Notes: generated by a model not told the origin, from the sequence alone. Positions 44,733-53,904 are shown, numbered from the stretch's first letter. The stretch: DNA of 64,000 nucleotides from Amorphoplanes digitatis (GCF_014205335.1 NZ_JACHNH010000001.1:3962501-4026500), one strand, 5' to 3'. Program-made: numbers and translations.

Positions 44733-46021
44733 CTATGAGCCGACCGCGACCGGTGGCAGCGGAGTGGGAGCCGGACCCACCGGGCCGGCGCCGGGCGGCG
44801 GCCCGCTGTGCCGGCGCCCCAGTCCCACGCCACCGAGCACGATGAGGCCCAGCGCCACGAGGCCGAGAACGAGACCCGCGGCGAGCAATCCGCCGCCGAG
44901 GGCCGACAGGTCGGGTACCTGGAGGGCCCCGCGGACATCCGCCGACACCCCCGGAGCACCGTCGGCGTTCGCTACCACCACGGCGAATTCACCGTCCACG
45001 ACCTCCCACTGCAGCGTGGTCCTGCCCGATCCGGTCCCCGCGGCCAGCCAGAACGGCTGGATCGCCGGATCGTCGACGGCCCGCACGGCGCCGACCGCCC
45101 GGCGGTAGTCCGGGATGCCCGCGGTGAGGCCGACCACCTTGTCGTGCGCGGTCCCGGCCAACCATGCGTCGACTGCCTGCTGCGGAGCGATGCCGACGAA
45201 GACGGCACGCCCGTCCGGCGCGGTCGCGGTGATACGCAGCCCGCCGGCGTCGGTGAGGTTGCGCGCCCAGAGATCGGCGTCGACGATCGTGAGGTTCTCC
45301 ACGGTGACCGCGGCCGTGGCGCTGGCCAGCTGAAGTGTCGGGCTGGTCACGTAACCCGCGTGATCGCGGCTCGCCCCCAGGGCCAGTAGCGCGCCGCCGC
45401 CGATCCCGAGGCCGGCCGCGGGCGCCAGCAACAGAACGCCTGCCATCAGCGCGGTGATCGGACCGGCCGCCGAGGTTCTCATCGCCTCGTCCCGGGCTGT
45501 CGCCGGCGGTCCGCCCGACTCCGCTTCCGGCTCGGCGCCGCCCTGGTCGAGGCGTAGCGGCGGGTAACGCGGTGTCAGCAGCGTCAGGTACGCGGCCACC
45601 CGCAGGTTCCACCGCGCGATGCCGACCAGCAGGTCATGCAGACCGGGCGGGTAGCGTCCGGTGAACAGCAGGGCCGCGCCGGCGATAAGGAGCGCGGCGC
45701 CGATCACGCTGACGGGTACCGCCGTGCGCGTGTCGCCGCCGCCGAAGGACCAGGTGGCCGTGCCGGCGAGCGCCAGGCGAGCAGCGGCAGCCACCGTCAG
45801 GTCCAGCGGAGGACTCCGGTGTTGTAGGCCCGGATCGAGGCCGGATACCGGCCGGTGAACAACAGGGCCAGGTAGGCCACCGCGGTGACCACCACGAGAC
45901 CGGTCCAGAGGACGAACAGGGCGAGGTAGTGCGGGGCGAGCAGAAGCCACTTGACGAGCCAGAGCCAGCGGCTCAGATCCTCGTCGCGGCGCGCCTCGAC
46001 CCGCACGGGGTAGCGTTTCAT
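44733..46021 (-). pseudogene. DUF4389 membrane protein with a frameshift
   Basis: From ATG 46021 the frame encodes MKRYPVRVEARRDEDLSRWL, two helices and FTGRYPASIRAYNTGVLRWT, then hits TGA at about 45797. The DUF4389 sequence continues in the next frame (VAAAARLALAGTATWSFGGG, FTGRYPPGLHDLLVGIARWN) to the stop at 44733, with a C-terminal beta domain and a final membrane helix. One lost base near 45795-45800 accounts for it. The joined product would be about 429 residues. Sequencing error and real inactivation cannot be told apart here. A weak box is 74 bp upstream. Confidence 0.72.
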
Positions 46022-46095
46022 GACACCTCCCGAGGGTTTCCCTCAGCACATCGCGGCCGGGCGGGCCGGGGCAGTGCCGGAAGTCTCCAAGGATC

Positions 46096-46109
46096 GGGAA
46101 GTCAGGCCC
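46096..46109 (-). promoter_or_regulatory. Weak DevR-like box upstream of the DUF4389 gene
   Basis: GGGAAGTCAGGCCC on the plus strand (GGGCCTGACTTCCC on minus): outer triplets conserved, centre poor. The 74 bp spacing to ATG 46021 is what supports it. Confidence 0.35.
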
Positions 46110-46136
46110 CTGACCTGTCAGGCCACCGGACGGTCG

Positions 46137-47783
46137 TCAGGGTCCGGCGAGGGCGCCGCGTCGCCATCGGGCCACCAGTAGGGCGAGCACCGTCCATCCG
46201 GCGACGATGGACAGATGATTCCAGGCGATACCCGCGCCGGTGTCGCCGGATCCGGTCGCGGCGAGCAACGCCTGCAGGAGGTGGCGGAGCGGAAACACGT
46301 CGGCCACGGCGGTGAGCGGGCCGGGCAGCGGCTGATCGCCGACGACGAAGACCTCCGAGATGAAGCAGAGCGGCAGCAGCGTGCCGAGAGTGACGGCGAT
46401 CAGCGAACGTGCCGACGGCATGAGAGCGGCGAGCGCCAGGCCGAGCGCGGAGAAGCACAGAGACCCGGCGCCGAGCGCGAGCAGCAGCGCCGGTACACCG
46501 CCGGCGGCGACGCTGACGCCGAGGAAGCCGATGCCGACCGCGGCGAGCACGGCGCAGGCGAGCAGCACGGTGATCAGGGTCGCGCACACCCGGCCCGCGA
46601 CGTACCAGCGGAACGGCAGGGGAGTGCCGCGCAGCCGTTTGAGGACACCCGCGGAGCGGGCACCCACCACAGCCTCGGTCAGGTCCACATAGCCGACCAC
46701 CGCGGCGGTGTAGGCCGCCATCCCGGCGAACAGGTACCGGGCCATCGGAAGGCCATGTACGCGGGCGTTGCCGAAGACCGTCGGCAGGAGCATCAGCAGC
46801 AGCGCCGGGAAGACGACGGCGAAGAAGACCGAGAGCGGGTCGCGGCGCAGGCCGAGCAGCGCGTACCCGATCTGGCCCCGAAGCAGCGCACCGGGCGCCC
46901 AGCGCCGGCGTTCGCGGGGCATCGTCAGCCGCGCGGGTCCGGGCCTCCGCGTGGGGGTGACCGTCGGTGGACGCGACGAGACCCGCGGCTGCCAGCCGAA
47001 GCTGCGGCGGGCGATCACCGCGCCGGCCGCCGCCCAGCCGGCGAGGACGGCGAGATGGTGCGGTGTGAAGCCGTACCCCTCGCCGGGGCGGAAGGTCTCG
47101 GCCAGGGCCTGAGCGAAGTGCTTGAGGGGCAGGACCGAGCCGGTTGCCGCCAGCCAGCGGGGGAGGTCGGCACCGACGATGAAAACGTCCGAGATGAACG
47201 CCAGCGGGATCAACAAGCCCTGGGCAAGGGTCTGTGCCGCCCCGACGGTCCGGGTCGCGGAGGCCAGCGCCAGGCCGAGCGCCGCACAGCAGGCGACTCC
47301 GAGCAGCAGCGTGACCAGCATCGCCGGCACCTTGCGCCAGGGGATTTCGACCTCGTAAGCGAGTACTCCGACGGTGGCGAGCAGGGCCACCACCGCCCCG
47401 GAGACGATCATCGAGGCGCCGATCCGGGCGGCCAGGACGGTCCACGCGGGCACGGGCGCGGCGCGCAGGCGAAGGAGCACGCCGCTCTCCCGCATGACGG
47501 CGGTGTCCACGGCGAGCATGGTGAAGGACGCCTGGGCGACGCCGAAGACGGCGAACGGCGCGACCAGGAACTGTGTCACGGCAATGCCGTCGCCGGTGAC
47601 CTGGCGCCCGATGATCGACGAGACGATGACCAGGAACGCCAACGGGAACGCGAGGGTGAAGAACACGGCGATCGGGTTGCGCAGGAACGCGCGTACGGCA
47701 TGGACGGTCAGCGCCGGTACCCCGGCCGGCCGGGTGTGCCGGACCGGCAGCCCGACCCGCGTGGGCACCTGCTCAACGGTCAT
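46137..47783 (-). CDS. ABC-2 exporter permease, two fused permease domains
   Basis: 548 residues from ATG 47783. Two homologous six-helix domains are joined by a polar linker (RVSSRPPTVTPTRRPGPARL). Each has an ABC-2 pattern (FFTLAFPLAFLVIVSSIIG / FFAVVFPALLLMLLPTVFG, and GLLIPLAFISDVFIVGADLP / GTLLPLCFISEVFVVGDQPL), so it is a fusion of duplicated half-permeases. It pairs with the ATPase upstream (11 bp overlap). Confidence 0.85.
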   Translation of the reverse strand: MTVEQVPTRVGLPVRHTRPAGVPALTVHAVRAFLRNPIAVFFTLAFPLAFLVIVSSIIGRQVTGDGIAVTQFLVAPFAVFGVAQASFTMLAVDTAVMRESGVLLRLRAAPVPAWTVLAARIGASMIVSGAVVALLATVGVLAYEVEIPWRKVPAMLVTLLLGVACCAALGLALASATRTVGAAQTLAQGLLIPLAFISDVFIVGADLPRWLAATGSVLPLKHFAQALAETFRPGEGYGFTPHHLAVLAGWAAAGAVIARRSFGWQPRVSSRPPTVTPTRRPGPARLTMPRERRRWAPGALLRGQIGYALLGLRRDPLSVFFAVVFPALLLMLLPTVFGNARVHGLPMARYLFAGMAAYTAAVVGYVDLTEAVVGARSAGVLKRLRGTPLPFRWYVAGRVCATLITVLLACAVLAAVGIGFLGVSVAAGGVPALLLALGAGSLCFSALGLALAALMPSARSLIAVTLGTLLPLCFISEVFVVGDQPLPGPLTAVADVFPLRHLLQALLAATGSGDTGAGIAWNHLSIVAGWTVLALLVARWRRGALAGP

Positions 47784-48678
47784 CGTCGTGCTCCTCGGTC
47801 AGTGCGAGGTACACGTCCTCCAGCGCGGGCGGGGTGACAGCGAAGTCGGACAGGACGATCCCGTGGGCGGTCGCCCAGCCGGTCAGGCGCGAGGTGTCCG
47901 GCACCGGTGCGCGGGTGACGAGTCGCAGCCGGCCGTCGCGGAGTCGGGGCCGGGCACTCAGCTCGGGTAGGTCCGCTATGACCGCGGGTATCCGGCAGCT
48001 GATCACGGTCGGCAGGTCACTCGCGTCCCGTAGCTCTTGTGGAGTGCCCTCGGTCAGCAGCCGGCCCCCGCGCAACACCGCGACCCGGTCGGCGAGCCGT
48101 TGCGCCTCTTCCAGGTAATGCGTGGTCAGCAGGATCGTGGTGCCGAGCTCGCGCAGGTCCGCGATGAGGTCCCAGGCGTGGTGCCGGGCGGCCGGGTCGA
48201 AACCGGTGGTCGGCTCGTCGAGAAAGAGCAGGTCCGGCGCGCCGGCCAGGCCGAGCGCGAGATCGAGACGCCGCCGCTGCCCACCGGAGAGGCCCTTGAC
48301 CCGGGTGGTCCGCTTTTCGCCGAGCCCGACGACATCGATCAGCTCGTCGGGTTCGTGCCGGCGCGGGTACAGGGCGGCCTGCAGGCGTACCAGCTCCCGG
48401 ACGGTGAATTCCTCTTCGAACCCGGCAGACTGCAGAACGACGCCGATCCGCGCCCGGTAGGCCGCGCCGCCGGTCGCCGGGTCGTAGCCCAGCACCTCGA
48501 CCGTGCCGGAGTCCCGTGTGCGGTAGCCCTCCAGTATCTCCACCGTGGTCGTCTTGCCGGCACCGTTGGGCCCGAGGAGTGCGAAGATCTCGCCCTCGTC
48601 CACCGTGAAGGTGATGCCGTCGACCGCCCGCACCGACCCGTAGGCCCGGACGAGGTCGTGTACCGCGATGGTGGCCAT
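47773..48678 (-). CDS. ABC exporter ATPase
   Basis: 301 residues from ATG 48678. LLGPNGAGKTTTVEILEGYR Walker A, LSGGQRRRLDLALGLAGAPD signature, LLFLDEPTTGFDP Walker B, TTHYLEEA H-loop and a C-terminal accessory domain. Together with the fused permease it would form a complete exporter under DevR control: a box lies 70 bp upstream and another 36 bp upstream. Confidence 0.9.
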   Translation of the reverse strand: MATIAVHDLVRAYGSVRAVDGITFTVDEGEIFALLGPNGAGKTTTVEILEGYRTRDSGTVEVLGYDPATGGAAYRARIGVVLQSAGFEEEFTVRELVRLQAALYPRRHEPDELIDVVGLGEKRTTRVKGLSGGQRRRLDLALGLAGAPDLLFLDEPTTGFDPAARHHAWDLIADLRELGTTILLTTHYLEEAQRLADRVAVLRGGRLLTEGTPQELRDASDLPTVISCRIPAVIADLPELSARPRLRDGRLRLVTRAPVPDTSRLTGWATAHGIVLSDFAVTPPALEDVYLALTEEHDDDR

Positions 48679-48714
48679 GTACCGAGCCTGCACCCCGTCC
48701 CACGTGCCGTCACA

Positions 48715-48728
48715 GCGGCGAAGGTCCC
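48715..48728 (-). promoter_or_regulatory. DevR-like box facing the ABC operon
   Basis: Minus-strand GGGACCTTCGCCGC, 36 bp before ATG 48678; possibly overlapping the core promoter. Confidence 0.55.
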
Positions 48729-48748
48729 GAACCGGCGAGGCCCGATCC

Positions 48749-48762
48749 GGGACCTCCGGCCC
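48749..48762 (+). promoter_or_regulatory. DevR/DosR-like box between the ABC operon and a USP
   Basis: GGGACCTCCGGCCC, identical to the site at 60276. It is 57 bp from the USP ATG and 70 bp from the ABC ATG, so it can serve both directions. Confidence 0.82.
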
Positions 48763-48819
48763 GGCCGGTCGTGTCCACCGGCCGTGCCGGACCCGGCGCG
48801 TCGTGCTTAGCCTGCGAAT

Positions 48820-49758
48820 ATGCCTGGAATCGACGCGGTTACAGAGGTTCGGCCGGTAGTGGCTTGCGTGGACGGCTCGCGTACCACTCCGGCGACGGTC
48901 GATCTCGCCGCCGCGGAGGCGGTACGCCATCGGGCTCCGCTGTTGATCGCCCACGTCTGGCCGGGCAGGTACACCGGCGTCTTCCGCAGCCGCGGCGCGG
49001 TGGCCTCGCCGGCAGACGGCCGGCGCCTGCTCGACGTTTCGGCGCAGCGGGCGCAACTGGGCTCGCCGGACCTGCCCGTCAGCACCGAGCTGCTGGACGG
49101 TGGCGCCGCGGACATGCTCACGAGACTGTCGGGGCGGGCCCAGCTGATCGTCGTGGCGCACCGTGATGACGCTCTGACCCGTGTCAGCTGGGGTTCAACC
49201 GCGGCGTACCTCGCACACTACGGCGCCTGCCCGGTGCTCGTGCATCGCGGAGCAGCGCCGAGCGCGGGGCCTGTCGTAGTGGCGGCGTCCGCGCGTCCGA
49301 CGGGAGCCACGACGCTCGGCTACGCCTTCGCCGAGGCCGCGATGCGGGGGAGCTCGCTCGTGGCGGTGCACATGTGGACGCGCCGGGGCAGCGAGGACGG
49401 TCCGAGGCCTGCCGTGGTGGCGGGCGGCTATTCGGTGGAGCGCCGCGAGGCCGAGCGGGCGCTGGCCGAGGCGCTGGCCGGCTGGGCCGCGCCGTACCCG
49501 CACGTTCCGATCGACCGCCTTGCCGTGCCCGACCTCGACATGGGTTACACGATCGAACGCGCCTCACAGCGTGGGCGGCTGTTGGTCGCGGGCATCGGCC
49601 GGCACGGACGCTTCGCGGAATGGTTGTACGGTTCGGCCGGTCCGAGTCGCACAGCCGTGCGGGTGGTGGCGTGCCCGGTGGTGCTGGTGCCCGGGGGGTG
49701 GCAGGCCGGAGTTCCGGTGCCGGCCTACGGTGGCCCGGTCGCGGCCGATCCAGCCTGA
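48820..49758 (+). CDS. Universal stress protein, divergent tandem domains
   Basis: 312 residues. Domain 1 (VVACVDGSRTTPATVDLAAAEA ... VVAHRDDALTRVSWGSTAAYLAHYGACPVLVHRG) and domain 2 (VVVAASARPTGATTLGYAFAEAAM ... AGIGRHGRFAEWLYGSAGPSRTAVRVVACPVVLVPG) both have the fold, but the ATP signature is poorly kept, suggesting a non-ATP type. Located two genes from devR, as Rv3134c is in mycobacteria. Confidence 0.85.
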   Translation: MPGIDAVTEVRPVVACVDGSRTTPATVDLAAAEAVRHRAPLLIAHVWPGRYTGVFRSRGAVASPADGRRLLDVSAQRAQLGSPDLPVSTELLDGGAADMLTRLSGRAQLIVVAHRDDALTRVSWGSTAAYLAHYGACPVLVHRGAAPSAGPVVVAASARPTGATTLGYAFAEAAMRGSSLVAVHMWTRRGSEDGPRPAVVAGGYSVERREAERALAEALAGWAAPYPHVPIDRLAVPDLDMGYTIERASQRGRLLVAGIGRHGRFAEWLYGSAGPSRTAVRVVACPVVLVPGGWQAGVPVPAYGGPVAADPA

Positions 49759-49868
49759 CGTCGCCGAGCTGAACGCGAGCGCGGACGCGGCGGCATGCCA
49801 AGGGTTCGTCAGGGCGCCGGGGTCTGTAAGGGCGGTGCCCGTCCGGTATTCGTCGCGCCGGTCATGAC

Positions 49869-50075
49869 TCACCTGCCGCGGGCCGGCACGGCGGGGTGTT
49901 CGACCCGTGCCTCCGGACCGGGAAAAATCAGCGTGGTGCGGCCGTCGTCGAGCCACCGCACCTCGTACGGTGGTCCGCCGTCGGCATGGGTGATTGCGGT
50001 GATGACGCCGATCCGGCGGAGATCGCCGAGATGGGCCGCCTCGAGGATGATTCGATCACCAATCTCAGCGATCAT
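49869..50075 (-). CDS. DUF1918 protein
   Basis: 68 residues from ATG 50075 (GGGAGGCGCACC upstream). MIAEIGDRIILEAAHLGDLR, GVITAITHADGGPPYEVRWL and TTLIFPGPEARV are the DUF1918 pattern, a small SH3-like beta barrel of unknown function common in actinobacteria. A decayed copy is at 29630. No box at the usual distance was found. Confidence 0.88.
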   Translation of the reverse strand: MIAEIGDRIILEAAHLGDLRRIGVITAITHADGGPPYEVRWLDDGRTTLIFPGPEARVEHPAVPARGR

Positions 50076-50105
50076 GGTGCGCCTCCCGTGGGTTGATGTG
50101 CCCAC

Positions 50106-50296
50106 CGGCTGCCTGGCGGTGGTCGACCGTTTGACCGTCTTGACGACGGTGGGTCTGGCGGCTCATCGGCCGTCCGCCTCTTCTGCGGTCGTTGCGCCGT
50201 TCGGCATCCGGTGGGCTCAGGACAAGCATCGCCGGGAAGCCGCGACGTCGTCAGGGTCATATGGCCTGACCACCGCCCCCATTGCGGATCCGCGGC
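50106..50296. other. Intergenic stretch without a gene
   Basis: No plausible gene on either strand between the DUF1918 gene and the boxes of devR; short frames have poor codon usage. Probably long leader/promoter DNA of the two divergent genes. Confidence 0.5.
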
Positions 50297-50310
50297 AGGC
50301 CTTTCGGCCC
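50297..50310 (+). promoter_or_regulatory. Distal DevR-like box upstream of devR
   Basis: AGGCCTTTCGGCCC, three differences from consensus, 157 bp upstream of devR. Confidence 0.45.
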
Positions 50311-50366
50311 TGATCACGCGGCGTTGGGCGCCGGCCTGAGAGCATCTGGGGGTGTTGAAGAACCTC

Positions 50367-50380
50367 GCACCGAAGGTCCC
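50367..50380 (-). promoter_or_regulatory. DevR-like box upstream of devR (middle)
   Basis: Minus-strand GGGACCTTCGGTGC, 87 bp from ATG 50468. Confidence 0.6.
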
Positions 50381-50418
50381 ACCGTTCTGCCGGCGGAACT
50401 AGGTGGGCCCGAGGGCGC

Positions 50419-50432
50419 GGGACCTTCGGCCC
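50419..50432 (+). promoter_or_regulatory. DevR/DosR-like box upstream of devR (proximal)
   Basis: GGGACCTTCGGCCC, exact consensus, 35 bp before the devR start. With the other two copies it implies autoregulation. Confidence 0.82.
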
Positions 50433-50467
50433 TTGGTGTGTAGGGCATTCGGAGGTAGGAAGGAGAC

Positions 50468-51109
50468 ATGATCCGAGTCTTTCTCCTCGACGACCACGAG
50501 GTGGTCCGCCGCGGCCTGCTCGATCTGCTGCAGGCCGACGGCGACATCGAGGTGGTCGGCGAGTCCGGCTCGGCTCAGGAGGCGACCCGCCGCATCCCCG
50601 CGCTGCGTCCCGACGTTGCCGTGCTCGACGCCCGGCTGCCCGACGGCAACGGCATCGACGTCTGCCGCGACATCCGGGCCGTCGACTCCACGATCAAGGG
50701 CCTGATCCTGACCTCGTACGAGGACGACGAGGCGCTCTTCGCGGCGATCATGGCCGGCGCCTCGGGGTACGTGCTGAAGCAGATCCGCGGCACCGACCTG
50801 GTCGACGCCGTCCGCCGGGTCGCCGCCGGGCAGTCGCTGCTCGACCCGGCCGTCACCCAGCGGGTGCTGGAACGCATCCGCAACGGCGTCGAACAGCCCC
50901 GCGAGCTGGCCTCGCTCACCGACCAGGAACGCAAGATCCTCGAGTACGTCGCCGAAGGGCTCACCAACCGCGAGATCGCCGGCCGGATGTTCCTGGCGGA
51001 GAAGACCGTCAAGAACTACGTCTCCAGCCTGCTCGCCAAGCTCGGCCTGGAGCGGCGCACCCAGGCAGCGGTGCTGGCCACCCGGCTGCTCGGCGAGCAT
51101 TCAGGCTGA
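50468..51109 (+). CDS. devR: DevR/DosR-type response regulator
   Basis: 213 residues. Receiver domain IRVFLLDDHEVVRRGLLDLL with acidic pair D8/D9, phospho-acceptor D54 (AVLDARLPDGNG), LTSY and VLKQI (Lys switch). C-terminal LuxR/NarL HTH: LTDQERKILEYVAEGLTNRE and FLAEKTVKNYVSSLLAKLGL, nearly the same as the DosR DNA-reading helix (AEKTVKNYVSRLLAKLG). It should bind the GGGACC..GGCCC boxes found throughout the island, including three in front of itself. No DevS/DosT sensor kinase is encoded in the window. Confidence 0.95.
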   Translation: MIRVFLLDDHEVVRRGLLDLLQADGDIEVVGESGSAQEATRRIPALRPDVAVLDARLPDGNGIDVCRDIRAVDSTIKGLILTSYEDDEALFAAIMAGASGYVLKQIRGTDLVDAVRRVAAGQSLLDPAVTQRVLERIRNGVEQPRELASLTDQERKILEYVAEGLTNREIAGRMFLAEKTVKNYVSSLLAKLGLERRTQAAVLATRLLGEHSG

Positions 51110-51196
51110 CCTGCCCGGATGCCGGGCGTATCGCGAGTCGGTGTGCGACCGTGAGCAGGACGATCAGGCGGCGGGTGCCGTTCGCCGGGTGACGCC

Positions 51197-51210
51197 GGGA
51201 CCTTCGGCCC
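51197..51210 (+). promoter_or_regulatory. DevR/DosR-like box upstream of a nitroreductase
   Basis: GGGACCTTCGGCCC, exact consensus, 62 bp before ATG 51273. Confidence 0.85.
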
Positions 51211-51272
51211 TGCACGCACCCGACCGCTGCCCGGCAGTCTGATGAAGGGCGGAAAGACCGGAGGTTGCCACG

Positions 51273-52232
51273 ATGACCGTGCTCGAGCAGGCCGCCCGCG
51301 CGTCGCTGGACGCGCCGTCGGTCTTCAACACCCAGCCGTGGACCTGGCGGATTGCCGGTGAGACTCTCGAGCTGTACCCGGACCCGGGCCGCAAGCTGGA
51401 CACCACCGACCCAGAGGGGCGGCTGCTGCTGATCAGCTGCGGCGTCGCGTTGCACCATGCCCGGACGGCGCTGGCCGCCACCGGCTGGTCCGTGACCGTC
51501 GAACGGCTGCCGGAGGGCTCACCACCCGAGCCGCTGGCCCGGATCAGGCTCGGAGAAGAGAGGCCGCCGGACCCGGAGGCGCAGCGGGCGGCCGCCGCGA
51601 TCCCGCTTCGCCGTACCGACCGGCGTGCGTTCGGCGATCGGGAGGTGACCGACTCCGAGCTCGCCAGGTTGCGCCGCTTGGTCGAGTCCGAGGGCGCCTA
51701 CCTGCATGTGGTGCGGCCCGACCAGGTCACGATGCTGGCGATTGCGGCCGAGCTCGCCGGTGGTGCCGAGCTCGACGACCCCGCGTACCGCGCTGAACTG
51801 CGGCGGTGGACCCACCGTCCGGGTTCCACCGGCGACGGTGTGCCGCCGGAGACCGCGGTGCGACCCGAGCTGCGCCGGGTGCCGGTGCGCGACTTCACCC
51901 CCGACGGCACCGCCGGGCTCGCCGCCGGCGCCGCGCGCGATCAGGGCGCGGCGTACGTCATCGTGTTCGGCGGCGACGACCAGCCGGTGAGCCTGCTCCG
52001 TGGCGGCGAGGCGCTGTCCGCCCTGCTGTTGGCGGCGACCGCCGACGGCTTGGCTACGGCGCCGATCAGCGATGTCGTTGAGGTCGAATGGCCCCGACAC
52101 CTGCTGCGCAGCCTGCTCGCCGACATCGGCCAGCCCTACCTCGTGGTCCGTCTCGGCTACGTCACGTCGCGGGATCCCCTGCCTGCGTCACCTCGTCGCC
52201 CGGCAGGCGACGCCATCATCGTCGTCAGGTAG
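51273..52232 (+). CDS. Acg-like nitroreductase-family protein (FNTQPW subtype)
   Basis: 319 residues from ATG 51273 (GGAGGTTGCC upstream). QAARASLDAPSVFNTQPWTW, GRLLLISCGVALHHARTALAATGW, RRTDRRAFGDREVTDSELAR and LATAPISDVVEVEWPRHLLR place it with the gene at 43659. It directly follows devR but has its own box. Confidence 0.9.
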   Translation: MTVLEQAARASLDAPSVFNTQPWTWRIAGETLELYPDPGRKLDTTDPEGRLLLISCGVALHHARTALAATGWSVTVERLPEGSPPEPLARIRLGEERPPDPEAQRAAAAIPLRRTDRRAFGDREVTDSELARLRRLVESEGAYLHVVRPDQVTMLAIAAELAGGAELDDPAYRAELRRWTHRPGSTGDGVPPETAVRPELRRVPVRDFTPDGTAGLAAGAARDQGAAYVIVFGGDDQPVSLLRGGEALSALLLAATADGLATAPISDVVEVEWPRHLLRSLLADIGQPYLVVRLGYVTSRDPLPASPRRPAGDAIIVVR

Positions 52233-52311
52233 GTGGACCACAGCGATCAGGACCTCGCCGATGGAGCAGCCGGCTGCCCGGCCGGGTGGGCCGGGCAGCG
52301 GGCGGGGTGGT

Positions 52312-52872
52312 TCAGATGAGCCAGCGGTTCTTCTGGACGATGGGTAGCCTGGCCCACTGGCGTCCGAGGCCCCAGGTGTGTCCGGCGTAGGTGAGTGCCA
52401 GGACGATCCCGACGACCGCGTAGATGAAGTGGTAGTCGGTGACGGGGTTGCTGGAGCCGGAGGCGAGCGGCCATTCCGCTGCCCACATCATGGCCATCAT
52501 CAGGGCGAGGGCGCCGGCGGCGATGCGCAGGCCGATGCCGGCGGTCAGGGCGACGCCGATGCCGAGCAGGCCGAGCATGAACGCCCAGTTGGTCCAGGTG
52601 TCGCCGGCGATGCTGTGGAAGAAGCTCTGGAACGGGCCGACCTCGACGCTGGACAGGAAGCCTTTGGTGGGGGAGCCGCCGTTGATCCAGGCCTTGGCCG
52701 CCGGGGTGGCGTAGCCCCAGCCGAAGGTCTTGTCGAAGAATGCCCACAGGAACACGAAGCCAGTGGAGACGCGCAGCACGGCCAGCGCCTTGGCGGCGGC
52801 GTGGGTGAGCATGGAGCCGGGCGCCTCGACCTTTTCGAGGTGGGTGGTGGTGCCGTGGCCGGTGGTGGTCAT
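52312..52872 (-). CDS. doxX: DoxX-family membrane protein, copy 2
   Basis: 186 residues from ATG 52872. It differs from copy 1 (13436) at about nine residues, mostly near the ends. A 145 bp run (52409-52553 versus 13533-13677) is identical by eye. Four membrane helices as in copy 1. Its box lies 83 bp upstream, the same position as in copy 1, so promoter and gene were duplicated together. Confidence 0.88.
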   Translation of the reverse strand: MTTTGHGTTTHLEKVEAPGSMLTHAAAKALAVLRVSTGFVFLWAFFDKTFGWGYATPAAKAWINGGSPTKGFLSSVEVGPFQSFFHSIAGDTWTNWAFMLGLLGIGVALTAGIGLRIAAGALALMMAMMWAAEWPLASGSSNPVTDYHFIYAVVGIVLALTYAGHTWGLGRQWARLPIVQKNRWLI

Positions 52873-52955
52873 CGTTTTCTCCTCTGTCGATGTCTGCACC
52901 TATGAGGCTGCCCTGTACGTCGTCGCGGCACCCGGGCCTGCCCGCCCGTCATGGT

Positions 52956-52969
52956 GGGTCCAAAGTCCC
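52956..52969 (-). promoter_or_regulatory. DevR/DosR-like box upstream of doxX copy 2
   Basis: Minus-strand GGGACTTTGGACCC; 83 bp from ATG 52872, just beyond the stop codon of the hydrolase gene. Confidence 0.8.
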
Positions 52970-52971
52970 GA

Positions 52972-53904
52972 CTATCGCGGGTTCGGTTCCTCGTCGGCGG
53001 GGCGCTGGTCACGGGTGATCCGTGACCACGGCGCCGACGCACGCTGCCGGGCCAGCGCGGTGATCTCGTCGGCGACGGCCGGCAGCAGTGCGGCCGGCAG
53101 GTCGTGGCCCATTCCGGGGAAGACGACCAGCTTCGCGCCGGGGATCGCGCGGGCGGTCGCCAGCCCGCCGGACAGGCGTACCAGCGGATCGGCGTCGCCG
53201 TGCACGACAAGCGCGGGCAGGCGCAGGCGGCGCAACAGGGTCCGCCGGTCCGGCGCGGACACGATCGCGGCGAGCTGCCGCAGGACGCCGTCCGGGTCGT
53301 GTGCCACGTCGAAGCCGCGTTCGGCGGCCTCCCGGATCGCGTTCTCGTCGAGCGCGTACCCCGGAGAGCCGATCACCCGGAAGATGTGCAGCAGTCGGCG
53401 TGCGGCCGCCTCGCGGGTGCGTGCCGGCGCGGTCAGCAGAGCGGGCAGGACCCGGGGGTGCGGGCGGCCGACGTGCGCCGCGGGGGTGGACGAGATGGAC
53501 GTCAGCGTGCGTACCCGGTCGGGGCGGCGTCCGGCCAGAGTCTGCGCGATCATCCCACCGAGGGAGACGCCGACGACGTGGGCGCTCGCCCAGCCGAGCG
53601 CGTCCAGCACGGCGACCGCGTCGTCGGCCATGTCGGTCAGGCGGTAGCCGGACCAGCGGCGCGCGGCGAACGCCAGCGGCGACGGCCTGCCCAGGCCGGT
53701 CAGGTGGCTGGAGGCGCCGACGTCGCGGTTGTCGAACCGGGCGACCTGGAAGCCGCGGTCGACGAGCAGGCGGCGGAAGGCATCGGGCCAGAACGACATC
53801 GGCAGTCCGAGACCCATGATCAGTAGGAGTGGCTCACCGCCGCCGGTGCCCTCCACCTCGTACGCGATCTGGATGTCGCCGTGCCGCGCCGTTCCGGTGG
53901 TCAT
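52972..53904 (-). CDS. Alpha/beta hydrolase
   Basis: 310 residues from ATG 53904. LLLIMGLGLPMSFWPDAF (oxyanion region), ARFDNRDVGASSHL, nucleophile elbow GVSLGGM (Ser114), acid in LVVHGDADPLV and His in FPGMGHDLP. The GLG/DNRD pattern is that of the esterase/haloperoxidase-like actinobacterial branch (compare DosR-neighbour hydrolases). Substrate unknown. It is divergent from the acyltransferase with two boxes between them, so lipid turnover is one possible role. Confidence 0.88.
   Translation of the reverse strand: MTTGTARHGDIQIAYEVEGTGGGEPLLLIMGLGLPMSFWPDAFRRLLVDRGFQVARFDNRDVGASSHLTGLGRPSPLAFAARRWSGYRLTDMADDAVAVLDALGWASAHVVGVSLGGMIAQTLAGRRPDRVRTLTSISSTPAAHVGRPHPRVLPALLTAPARTREAAARRLLHIFRVIGSPGYALDENAIREAAERGFDVAHDPDGVLRQLAAIVSAPDRRTLLRRLRLPALVVHGDADPLVRLSGGLATARAIPGAKLVVFPGMGHDLPAALLPAVADEITALARQRASAPWSRITRDQRPADEEPNPR

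Noticed and set aside
49869..50105. Longer start for the DUF1918 gene at GTG/ATG near 50105
   Set aside because: ATG 50075 has an ideal GGGAGG ribosome site and matches the family N-terminus (MIAEIGD); the extension (MGTSTHGRRT) does not.
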